Assembly (NCBI GenBank): GCA_034670405.1
Contig: JAXDDX010000057.1
Coordinates: 1,473,001-1,537,000, forward strand
Direction of reading: 5' to 3'
Source of the DNA: Hoplostethus atlanticus
Lineage: Eukaryota; Chordata; Actinopteri; Trachichthyiformes; Trachichthyidae
Length of the DNA stretch: 64,000 nucleotides
Part shown: piece by piece, positions 1 through 11,565 of the stretch
Layout: each line of letters begins with the position of its first letter
Numbering within the stretch: position 1 is the first letter of the stretch
Made by a program: the position numbers and the translations under genes
The notes under the pieces: model-generated
Seen by the model: only the letters and a program-made list of their open reading frames with translations
Databases searched by the model: none
Told to the model about the DNA's origin: nothing

Positions 1-1106
1 TCTTGGGCATTGTGTTGGAGTATATTGTTGAAAAATACTGGAGCATGAGAATATTATAACAAAGAGAGTGACAAACGCTTTGATCTCCGTGAGTCTGTGA
101 GCATGCGTGTTTGTTTGAGGGTGACAATTAGTCCCAAATGAGATACCGAGCATTTCATGATCAGTTTCCATGACAACAAATCAGACTGCTCACTCTGCGG
201 AAGACAGAAAAATACATTAACGGGGATTGAACAAAAGCATTTCGACCAGAAGCTCCAAACAATATTGATATGACAGCAAGATCATGTGATGAGCATGAGG
301 AGAGAGCATACTCGCTGTCATATTGAGTCATGGACATCCAGACAAACTAACATTTATGGACATCTGGCAGCCGATAAGGGCCGGGTCAAGGTGATTCATG
401 AGTATATCTGTGTGAATGAGCAGGTCACACTAGTAAACGGATTGTAAAAACATATCGCAGTCCTTTGTACTTCATCATCTGACGTGCACAGATGGGGTTT
501 CGTGGGTGTAACCTTTGTGTGAAGAAATCCAAACACGGACAGCTGCTGTTATCACAAACCATTAACTCATATAACTTCTTGGATTACAGGCCACATTTCC
601 ACCCTCGGAACGATGAAACCGAGCCCGGAAAAAGATGGGGGTTGGAAGTATGTTCAGCTCAACCTTCCCTGCCCGTATGCTAAACTGGTGCTGACTCAAC
701 AACGGGCCATTCAGTGTAATTCCTGGGCCCGGGCTTCCTGGAGCACAAGGACACACGATCATTTACAGCTGAGGGCTTTGGAACTGTTTCCGATATTTCT
801 CTGCCCGCCTGCCTGTGAGTAATTACAGGCTCCATGCCCTCTCTGTAGTCATGTTAGAGCCAGGGTCAATGCAGCTAGGCCTCTGCAGACAGATTGGTAC
901 ACTCATTACTCCAATTTTCTTTTCATGAGAGGGCATTATCGGAGATGTAATGTGAAGCAATTTGTCTGCAGCCCCACTGCTGTTCAGTGTGGAGTGCATC
1001 ACTTATGTTGTTGGCATGGCTTATTTTGTTTGTGCGCCTTCTCCCGAGCAGTGAGAGATCAGGGACGCTTTGTGATACACCCAAGTATGAACGTTCTCAG
1101 CCAGCC

Positions 1107-1133
1107 AGAGAGAGAGAGAGAGAGAGAGAGAGG
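1107..1133. repeat. (AG)n microsatellite
   Basis: About 13 AG units in the left intergenic region. Confidence 0.95.
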
Positions 1134-2361
1134 AGGATCAAAGATATCTTAGTTTCAGTCCATCCATAACTTAAATAAATGTATTTTTACCCTGAGAGAT
1201 ATTTCCCCCTCATGCTTCCAGTCCTCTTTTGCAGGCGAGCTCGATCCCTTTGTAGAAGTCCTCGTACGCTCAGCGCTCCCTCCACCCACTCCTCTCCCAA
1301 CGCCCACGCTCCCTCTCTTCTCCTCTCATAACTCAGCTGTTACTTGGCAACATGGTCCCAGCTGGACCAGCATCAGCCGCGTTGCCACGGCAACAGAACA
1401 CACACACACATGCAGAAATGGTAAACATGTTGGTTTTTTTTAGAACCTAGCGCTGCATGTACATAAAATCTACATGTGTATTCGGTTCTGACTCCATGCT
1501 AGCACATCATCAGGGAGGGGCACTCATCATCGCTGGAACGACTGTCAGCGTAATCACATGCACCTTGCAGGCATCTTTTACATCTGCGTGTTTATGAATC
1601 GTGAAACATAAAGCGACAGATTTGCTGGTTTTGCGTAGCAGTTCCTTTGTGCGGCGTATCCATTTGGCTGCATTAATCCAGCTCTCGTCAGGCTTTCTCT
1701 TTACACCTCCTAATTAATCACAAACTGCATCACCGTGCGAATACAGCCAAGACCCACTTACAGCCTTAAGTGTACGGGTCTCTGAAATAAACCTCCTTTC
1801 CCTGCTCTGGGTAACTCTGTATCTGTCGTCATGGCAACCTGATCCATCATCTGCAGCAGGATCAATTGATTCATTATTGAGTGAGGCGCAGCCCCCCTCT
1901 CTGCTTCCAGTTCACGTCTACTTACTCTGCCTTCAAGCATCCATTATTGACGTCTACGCCTGCCCACTCACTGGGCCGAAGAATAGAAAGCTGTCAAGTC
2001 TCCCTCACCGAAATATAACTCAAGATTCTACATTTTCTCTGAAAAAACGGCACATTTATTGACCAGTGTAAAAGGCGCAGAACCAAGGCAGGTACAAAAA
2101 GTACAACTAAGCCTGGTTCTGGTTTTCACAAGATGTTCTTTTCGTTGTCACACATTCACTGTGAAATAAACAGGATAAGACAACAGGGGACCATAATGAT
2201 TCATATTTCAAATGCAGCTTGATAATCCAAAATCAAGATCTGGCAGTTTGGATCATGCTTTGTAAGGAAGCAGACTGGAGATAGTCAAACTAAATGTATC
2301 CTAGGGCCAGCTCCACATGTGGTAGGAGTTGGAAAAGAGGTGGAGGAATGATGTGTGCATC

Positions 2362-2398
2362 TGTGTGTGTGTGTGTGTGTGTGTGCATGTGTGTGTGT
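2362..2398. repeat. (GT)n microsatellite
   Basis: GT repeat with one CA interruption. Confidence 0.95.
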
Positions 2399-5300
2399 AG
2401 TGGAGTGGGTGGGGGTCTTTGTTGTACAGACAAGATGAATTAGCATCAGCTGGAGCTTGAAAGAGGGAGGAAAAAATGTAACACGACACACATAGCCTGT
2501 TCAAAACACTGCTTTCTGGAGCAGGACATTTATAGCTGCGGGGGAAGACAGGCTTTGATGATATCCCCCCTATTCCAGTCTTCCATCGTGTGTCTACACA
2601 CCTCAGTAGGGCCTAGAGGCACCAGCGATGGGTGGGGAGCGCCAATTTATAGGAAGGAAAGCTGAAGGAAGGAACAAAGGAAGACAAATGTATATTATTG
2701 GAAAATGTGGTGCTAAATGGATGATGTCAGCTGCGGCACTTTGACATTTTAATGTCATCTCTCAGGGAATTACATCATTAGCCCTCTTTCCTGGCCTGGC
2801 TCAATGCTGGGAAACCTCCTAATGGATGTCAACAAGCCGTCCCTCTGGAAGAATGGAGGGAGGGGTGAGGAAGAGGGGGGGGGATAGCGGGCTCCGTTTC
2901 ATTCAGCTATATGCCTCATATCACAGCAGAGGTCTCAGACTCAGCAGTCACTACCAGGCTAAAACCCTACAGTGCATTTATTTTCTCTCTGCAAGATGAA
3001 CCCAATCTTCATTCTAAGCTGCACGAGGCTGTAATTGTGTTACTGTTGCTTATCTGCACACGGAGGGAGCGGAGTCGTCTGCGAAAGCCTGTAGCTGTAC
3101 TTTCCACCCATCCCGCGCGGATGACTCTAAATGACCCGATGTGTAATGACCTGGTAATGAAGTTGTTTGTTAATTATTCCATGCATTTCTAATTACAGGA
3201 GGACATTGTGCTGGCAGCAGGCGGGTCGCCACAACGATTGTGCTCCTTTTCATTTGGAAAGCTGTCAGCGCAGCTTCTGCAGCCACCCAGAGATCAAAGC
3301 TGTATCCAATAATTGATTCATTAATCATCTATAAGTCCATTAAATTTAAACCCACCTCAGGAATGCAGATCATCTGGCCCTGAAACTGCATGGTACAGGA
3401 CTTATCTCTCTCTCCGATTGCCTCCGCTCGCCTCTCCCTACCCGCTGAAATAATTTTTGGAGAAAATCACCTAAAAACTAGATAAGGATATCAAAAAGCC
3501 TTTTATATGCAAATGAAAATAACACCGTGGCTTTGAAAATAAACATAACAAGTCTGTCATATTTTCATCAGCATCATCACCATCATCGCGGTAGCTGTAT
3601 ATAGATTCCAAACAAACACGCAGGGTGATCAAAGACTTTCCGTAAAATAGGTCAGAGGGAGAGTTATTCGTAGCTTCACCGCGGTTGTATTGATTCACGG
3701 TTGCTAAGCAGACTGGGGGATACATTACTGTGAACTTAATTGGCACTGTCCTGGATACATCAAAAAGAGGAGATGAACCCACACTCTGTTAGAAACAGGA
3801 GACGGTCCGCACCGAGGATTATGCTGCAAAAACAGAAGAATTTGATACAGTGCTGAGTGCTGAGGTAACAGGGGAAACATGTCAGACCTGTAACGTATAG
3901 TCTAATCAATTACCCTTAAAGTGATCAGTCATAAAGAGCATAGAATAGCATGGAACTGTTGTCTTCATATTGGGCTTATAGTGACAGTGAATTCAACTAG
4001 ATGGTGGATCAGCTCAGCCCTGGAGAGGATTTGGTGGCAAGTGAAAGGCGGGGTTGGCGGATAGGAAAGAATGGCGTGGCTAGGCAGCTTAGGTCCACTG
4101 AACAACTGCAAGGCTGACCGGGATTTCAAATAGATTGGGGGCACACACAAAAAAAAAAAAATCATATTTCCAGAAGGATCCAGAGAGTCTGATCTAAAAG
4201 AGCTTCAGTCATTGCGTGAGAATCAGATCTTGCCCACGATGTGCCTCTATTCTCAGCGCCGTCCGCTTGAGGACTTTCATTTGAGAGTAAAAGCTTGATT
4301 TAGCTGTTATCATCTCACTGACTATATGAGCCTGTAATCTCCCTCCCCAGTTCATTGAGAAAAGCAGATTTGATGTGACAAATCCCGGGCCCCAGATGAC
4401 AAATAAATCAGGAATTTGCTGTGATAAGTACCACTCACTTTGTGGTGCGGCTTCCTCGTAGCCCGGAAGCTGGGGGGATATCTACTCCACTGTGTTTTTT
4501 CCAGCCTTGCGGTCTTTCCTGAATTATGATTTAACATCAAAGCGTGATGATGTATACACTGTGTAACTAGCGTGGGGGGTACGCTTCATCTACTTGAAGA
4601 AGAAGAAGAAAACAGAATGGAAGCTTTGAGGGGCACGAAAGCATGAAAGACCCAGGGGTGGTGGAGTCTCGAACGTGGATGACCAGTCTCTTTTGGAAGA
4701 GTTCTTAAAGCAGAACATAACAAATCTGCGCCTTAAAAAAATATATGAAGGAACTTATGGCTTTTGGTGCATGCTACAAAAGCAACCTGTGCTTTCAACA
4801 TCCTGTATCCCTTTTGTGAAGTTATGAAGCTGCATGCTGCACCGCTGTACCTCTTATTGCCATCTCAAGGCATGCATGGATGCACAGACCCGCACAACAC
4901 GCCCAAAGATGGTTACGTAAACAAAACAAATAGAAAAGAGTTGTGCATGCACAGCTTGTCATATAAATAGGATGCATGAATGAATAACATTAAACGAGTG
5001 GGGCAGATAAGCTACCCCCTTATGCGTTCGTTTTAGATTCAAATTTAGCTTTGCGTAGGGAATTGATGAGACACAGAGCTCAAAGCCAAAGTCTTCAAAG
5101 GCCGCGGTTACACAAGATACAAGGCGTCAAAGACACTTTGTAGTTCTTGGGTGAACGAGTGGGCTGTAGCTGCCGAGCTGCAGAGGGTGATATGGCAGCA
5201 GAGTTCTATGAGGGTAGAGAAAGATGATAAAATAAAAAAAGTTACACCAAGGTTACGCCGTGTGTGTGTGTGAGGGAGATGAGCAGTGATCTTTTTTCTT

Positions 5301-6084
5301 TTTTTTTGTAGTTGTGGGAGTTGGGGTGGGTTTCTCATCTTTCAAGGTTATGGTCCCTTTATCATTCCCATAAAACATGGCAGGTGTGGGAGAAGGAAAA
5401 GAACAGCTGGAGCGCCGAGGGAAACTGGGAAGACTGCGACTCGGAGAGATAAGGGAGGAAGTACAGAGTTGATTGTATAATAGTGAAAGTGAATGGTTTC
5501 ATCACGCTCAAACAGACACACTCTGAGGGAGGGAGGAGGGAGGGGGGGTGAAAAACCTCACAAATAAAGTGTCATCCCAGATTATTGCATGCAGACTAGC
5601 TCCAGATGAGACTTCTCTGGAGTAGGGAAACCGCTCTGCAACCGCACAACCCAGTTTCAAACCCCTCCCCTCTAGTCTGCAAACATCCGCCCTGCTGAGG
5701 TGTCCTTGAGCAAGACGTTGCTCTCTGACTTCCCCCCGTGGAGGGGAGCGTTTCACATCCTCACGTTATTGTTATTGCATTGTGAATGCCTGTCTGTAGC
5801 AGCAAACAAATTGTGAGTGCAGAGCATAAGAGATGACTTGCAGTATTTCTTCATTCCTGAGAGCGCTTTGGAGCTAGCTAGTGTTGCTCCTGCTCCCTTC
5901 CTCGTGGCCCCTTGCTTCCTGTGTTCAGCAGCAGGGCCCGCCCAGCCCGGGCCCGGCCCTGCCCCTGAGCTCGGTCAAGCTCCGGCTCCCTCTCTCCCTG
6001 CTCCAAATACATTATTTACACTCTCCTCCCCTCCCTTCAGCTCAGCTCAAAAGAATCAGGGCAGAGGGAAATAACACCACTGTA

Positions 6085-6200
6085 GAAGCCCCTCCCTCCC
6101 CCTTCCCTCCCCCCACCACCCACTCCAATCTACACTTACACACACATTGCACACACATTGACACCCTCCCCTCCCCTCCCCTCCCCACCCACCCCGCTCT
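6085..6200. repeat. C-rich polypyrimidine tract with CCCCT repeats
   Basis: Nearly pure C/T stretches, ending in five CCCCT-like units at about 6164-6195. The minus strand has regularly spaced G runs able to form a G-quadruplex. Confidence 0.8.
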
Positions 6201-6428
6201 CTCTTTTCTCACTTTGTGGGGATGAAAATACAGTGCGGGGTTGGGCTGTGACAATGGGAAACTCTGTGAGGCCCCGGCCCTCTCATTAATCCCCTCTGAC
6301 ATGCCTCCCGAGGGCAGGGATTTGCTACAAGTCAATGCAGGAGACCTACAGTATGCAAAACAAGCCTGTCTGACTGTCTCATGATTTCAAAGCCACTGCG
6401 CTGCACTACCCGTGAGACAGGAAGGCAG

Positions 6429-6431
<3 letters not shown>

Positions 6432-6462
<31 letters not shown>
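6432..6462. repeat. (GA)n microsatellite
   Basis: About 15 GA units. Confidence 0.95.
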
Positions 6463-6465
<3 letters not shown>

Positions 6466-8414
6466 CACAGAGAAGCTGTACACACAGTCTGCTTAGTTAA
6501 CCCTTTCTTCACCCTCCTCCTCGCTGCAATGTGTCACTTCCCTCTTTTTGTTTCGTTCTCAGCCAAGATTACGCAGATAAATGTTGATGACAGATGACAG
6601 GTTGAGTGATATATTTTCTCTACCGTTTGCCTCTCCCATTATCCTCTTTGTCCCCCCCCCCGTCATGACACATCCCGTTCAGTGAACAGACCAGAATATG
6701 AACGCCGTCCAACCTAAACAGGAATTCACAGGTTTTTAGATTTCAGGCAAAAGTTGTGCTGTTGAGCTTTGCCCTTATCTGTTATCTAGGGATTTGGAGC
6801 TAGGTGGGGGCTAGGGGGTGAGCGGCAGGGTGACATTGGAGAGAGACAGCCGGTGTGGTCGGGTGCTGGGGGGGGGTGGTTGGCTGTCCACACCCTGCAG
6901 CTAGCATTTAGAGGGAATGTAAACAACCAACCTGAATAGACAGGCTGGAACTGCACATGGAGGAGCAGGGAGGGCAGGAGTCTGCGTGAGGGAAGGGCCG
7001 CAGAATAAGTTAATTTACCACAGGGAGCGAGGGCGAAGACGAGAGCAGCAGAGAAATGGAAAAAAACAGATGACAGCAAGGCATTGCCCCAAAGAGGAAG
7101 AGAAATCCGCCAGGATTTGTAGCCTGCTTTAGATTCACGTGATTGGCTCCACTGCTGCCCCCCAACCCCCCCCACTCCCCCTTTTTTTCCACCCATCCTC
7201 AGACCCTTTGAGATGGAAAAATGGGTCATCTGTGTGGAAGTTAGTACTCCGAGCACGTACAGTGTTGCTTTATTTTTAGGACATGCCTTGGAAATGTTTC
7301 TTCTTTCTTTCCGCATTGGTGAATGACAGAGAGATACTGGGTAGTTAACATACTGTTGTTGCTGCTGCACGCACAAGTGCCTGCGCAGGAGAGAGCAGCA
7401 GTCTTTATTATTGCTGTTGGCACAGCCTTGGCTATGTCTCATATTCCTCCCAGCCTGTCCTCTCCATGACAACGTACTGTAGTCTGCAGAGTAGCTCCGT
7501 CTCCCCTGGCACCATACCCATGACATCAGCAACAGGGCACAGACGCTGTGACTTTGAGCACTGGGCAGTGGGAAAACATGCTCCAAAACAGAGAGAGACA
7601 GGAGGAGACGAGGCCTCTGCAGACACCTCGACCCAACAGTCGGTTACCTGTCTGCAAGCTAAAGCCGGAAAACATCGGTAGCCTGGGAGTTTATTACTAA
7701 CACTCAGTGGATGTCAGACGTAGAGCGGTGCAGCAGAGTCTGCTAGATGAAGCTTCATTAGCAACCGTATACAGAGGTGTTAATCATGACCGACTTATTC
7801 TCTCCAACACAACCAGACATCTCAAAAAAGGTCCAATAGTCACTCTGTGTGTGTGTGTGTGTGTGACACTCGGTACACAGAGCAGTAATCAAGCTTTGAC
7901 ATTCATACACACAAAGTGTAATAACACAGAAAGGTAATTAGGGCTGTGGGTAATTTGTTGACAGGATTTTCAGTAATGAGTTGTGGAGCTGAAGTGATTA
8001 TGATATTCCCAATACAACATTTTACATATGATCGGAAATGGCATTCCATGCAAACAAATTACAGCGGTAATCAGACTGCAGGGCCGGAGAGCTAGACGCT
8101 AACCCTGGCGAGTGTCTTTGTGTGCCTGCTCCCGGTTGTTTGCTGTTGCAGCCTTAATAGATCATTTCCACCGTACTTTAATAAAGGCATAGGGGCTCGT
8201 ATCGAACCGGGGAGCATCTGTCATCATGTGCAGATTAGAAAAAGGGATAAGAAACTGTTAGAAAATCACCTCTCTCCAGCACATGGTCTCTGTGCTGCAG
8301 GCTCAGCCATTGTTATTGCTGTCAACTGGAACTCTTACGCTCTGTGCTCTCTCCACTCGGTTGCCCTTCACTCGGGACGCCATACAAGTCTGGAAATGCA
8401 CCCTGGAGCAACAG

Positions 8415-8427
8415 TGCCCCCTACTGC
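8415..8427 (-). promoter_or_regulatory. CTCF-like core motif
   Basis: The minus strand reads GCAGTAGGGGGCA, one mismatch from the CTCF core CCASYAGRKGGCR. Confidence 0.35.
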
Positions 8428-10007
8428 AAAAGAGGAGGCAATTTCCTGATTTGTTGGCTACCTGGTCAGATATGTAGAGCTCATTTGTGGTTCATTCATG
8501 TAGACTCAAATTAAAGAGGAATGCAATTGAGTAGTGTTAAAAGAATTGCAATATGTTCCTCGTGGTTTACATCACTACACTACATAAATACATCACAGGA
8601 TTACATAAATACAGTATTTTAGTTGATAGGTTTACATTTATCAACATCCTGCTCTTCCAAATGAAGTCTTAGATGAAAAAGAAAGTGACTGCATTTGTTG
8701 AGTCATCCTCTCATCAAAACACAATGCCAATGCTTACCAAATAATACACAGCATAAAGGCCTGTTTTACAAGGTTTACTTTATGATAGCATGCTTTGTAG
8801 GCAGCGGTATCCTTCAGTGACCCCACATCTCTCTGCAGTCCAACCCACAGGGGGATAGAGTACGTGGCCAGCAGCTGCATGCGAGGCTGAGGAGGCAGCA
8901 GAGTGTTTATTTACAGGAGAAGCAGGCCAGTGGTATACTGTGTAGGGATCTGGCCCGGGCCCCTGAACCTGTCCTTACCCCAGCGCCAGCAGCAGACCAC
9001 AGCTCCAACTTGACCTCCAACTCAGTGTTATTTTTCTGCTCTGCCTCCCCAAATGGCAGATTAACAACGATTCACTTCTTCTGCACGCACACAGACAGTC
9101 ACACGGACGGCCAGACATCTCTGCAGGCTCCTGACAGGCTTCCCCTTAACCCAGTGGCAAAATAGGAGTGCTGAATAAAAGACTATAGAACGAGTGCATG
9201 AGTTCATGGAAAATAGAACACTGTCTACCATTTAGTTTTCACTGGACATTTCTGGGCCGCTGTTCAATTTTCATTTTTCATTCCTACTGTAGAAAACTAT
9301 TTTCCCTGCTCTTGTTTCCTGGCAACCCTGAGGACCAGACTACTCCGGCCAAAGCCCTTAGAAAAACAGCTGCAGACAGGGATAAAAATAATTAGAGCTC
9401 TATTTGTCTTCCAACAGACACACTTTCAGCCAAACCTACTCCCTTCTTCATGCACTGCTCCACTTTCTCTCTTGCACACACACACACACACAATAAAGCC
9501 ATTCTGTCCCCAGCCACTGCGGTCTGACAGACTTAAACAAGCTTATGTTCCAGCGTGCTGGTTTAAAAACAGAAAAACTCAAACTCTCAGCAATTCATCC
9601 TGATAGAAGCCCCCTACTTTGGCAATACCTGTATGCATTTACATTAACCACTGTTAAGGATTCATTAGTAAAATATTGGCAAAGTTTCAATTTAAAAAAA
9701 TAAAATAAAAAATAAAAATTGTATATTGTATAAATCTACATTGAGTACTATGGCAGATTTTGAAGCGCCACAATTTGATAAACATTGCCCTCAAACATGA
9801 TCCAAAATACTTTCAGATACAATCCTGTGTAGCTTTTCAACTGAGCAAAAATGCACAAAAACTACTGAGGAATAAATATTTATCTTTGATTCATGCATAT
9901 AACGTCTTTCATTGAGACGTTTTTCATTTCAGGCTTTACTACACAAAACTGTCCACACTGTGTATTTCAGAACTTTCAATGTTTGAAATTTTCCTACGCA
10001 TTGCTAC

Positions 10008-10020
10008 TGCCATCTACTGG
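10008..10020 (-). promoter_or_regulatory. CTCF-like core motif
   Basis: The minus strand reads CCAGTAGATGGCA, an exact fit to the CTCF core CCASYAGRKGGCR, just past the tomm20 poly(A) signal. Confidence 0.4.
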
Positions 10021-10039
10021 CAATGCAAATTTAAGAGGC

Positions 10040-10715
10040 TGAGATTATGATTTTAATGCTTTATTGAGGGATTTCACAAGCAAAAATATGTTCAGGTACA
10101 GCAAGATGGGTATATAAAAATAACACTTATTTGACATTTCAAAACAATATCAACAAAATCAAAGACAATATACCAAAAACAAGTGAGCTCTGCTCCTCTT
10201 GAGTCAGAACACAGATATGACCAGCATGGCTAAAAAAAAAAAAAAAAATGTAGGCACTGCTACACTATTTCTTGCATGTGGTAATTGCACAGGAATCTGT
10301 AAAACAAAATCTTAAATAAATCTACACACTGAAAATCTTGATTTTTATCAACCGTATAACTGCATGTTAGCACAGAAGCGACAGTCAGAGAACATTCGTA
10401 TTTTTCAATTTAGGAAATGAGTGGAGTAAAGAGAGATGATTACAAAAGTGAGAGCTAGCTGGGACAGGACGAGAAATATGGATTGTGTTAAACCTTTTCC
10501 AGAGGGACAAAAAGTAACAACAGTCTTTGCCACAAGTACTGTGGTAGTGGGGTCGCTGTCATCTGATGTCCAAAGGCTGGCCTTGCAGTCACAGTCAAAC
10601 TCTCACACACAAGTAGTCATACAGAACCAAACAAGGGTCACATATTAATTGAAATCCCTTCATGGGATAATAATGCTACTAGACCGGTCTGACACTCACT
10701 CATTCATTCAATCAT
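10040..10715 (-). other. tomm20: tomm20 3' untranslated region
   Basis: About 670 nt of AT-rich sequence follows the stop codon and contains no other exon. Its end is set by the AATAAA at 10060-10065; the exact cleavage point is unknown. Confidence 0.6.
10060..10065 (-). terminator. Poly(A) signal AATAAA, probable for tomm20
   Basis: TTTATT on the plus strand reads AATAAA on the minus strand about 650 nt past the tomm20 stop, a reasonable 3' UTR length. It is the first strong hexamer downstream that I noticed. Confidence 0.5.
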
Positions 10716-10760
10716 TCATTCAACGTCATCTTCTGCCAAGGACTGAGAACTCACAATTCG
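10716..10760 (-). CDS. tomm20: tomm20 coding exon 5 (C-terminus)
   Basis: 45 nt encoding RIVSSQSLAEDDVE and a TGA stop. The acceptor TGCTTTTCAG lies directly before CGA. The acidic C-terminal tail is typical of the family. Confidence 0.95.
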   Translation of the reverse strand, partial: RIVSSQSLAEDDVE

Positions 10761-11526
10761 CTGAAAAGCAGTAAGGAGAAGCACTTCAGAAGTCATGCCA
10801 AAAAAAACCTGTGCAGCATCAATTACAGAATATGCGAGCTGTAACTACCTGTGCACCCTTTACTATCTGGCATCACAAAATCAAATCACTCAAGAAACAA
10901 CTGAGAACCACTTGTGATTGGTCACATCTGTCTTAGAGCTGAAATAACCAAGAGCAACTGACACATGGCCCTCAGCTTTGGATGTCTCTAAGCTTGATCT
11001 TGCACCCTGTCTTGTCCCAGAGGCCAAGGGTGGCAACTGGGGGGTTTACTAGGATGCTCAAAAAAAGTTGCATTGAAATTAATGTTGAGGTGCTGAAATT
11101 GGGGTTGGAGGGGAGGGGTATCCTCACCTGGCTGATGGTGGGCAGTTTGGTAAGCAGCATCTGGAACACTGGGGGCGGCAGCGTCTGCTGGAGTACTTGA
11201 AGCAGCTGCTGGGGCTGGCCACACACTGCGATGGCATTGGTCAGGTGATCCACACCCTTCTCATAGTCTCCTGGGTTGGCACAGAAGACAGATTAGGTAT
11301 AAATATACATGAAATAAACATTTAGAGAAAGGGAGGGGGGGGGCAAACAATGCATAGAGGCGAGGAGGTTGGAACTGAACTTTGATGCATGGAGATAGTG
11401 CTAGTATCTGGAAAAGGTTGACTGGCTCAAAACCAATGCAGTACAGAGTGTGTGCTCTAATGATTCATATTTGTATGAATGAAACAGTAGTCACTGTGGT
11501 TAGTGACCATTGGTTTCTAGACTTTT

Positions 11527-11565
<39 letters not shown>

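Larger units (their letters stand above)
1..10039. other. Intergenic region left of tomm20
   Basis: No exon, RNA gene or classified transposon could be supported over 10 kb. It holds several microsatellites, a GC-rich section (about 5,880-6,200) and AT-rich blocks (about 2,700-2,800, 3,140-3,360 and 7,930-8,080) of the compositional type often found in conserved non-coding elements. In human the neighbouring side of TOMM20 is a long gene-poor interval before IRF2BP2. Confidence 0.6.

Noticed and set aside
6786-7586. 266-codon minus-strand open frame in the left intergenic region
   Set aside because: No recognisable domain, low-complexity composition, no splice or promoter context; consistent with a chance frame in stop-poor sequence.
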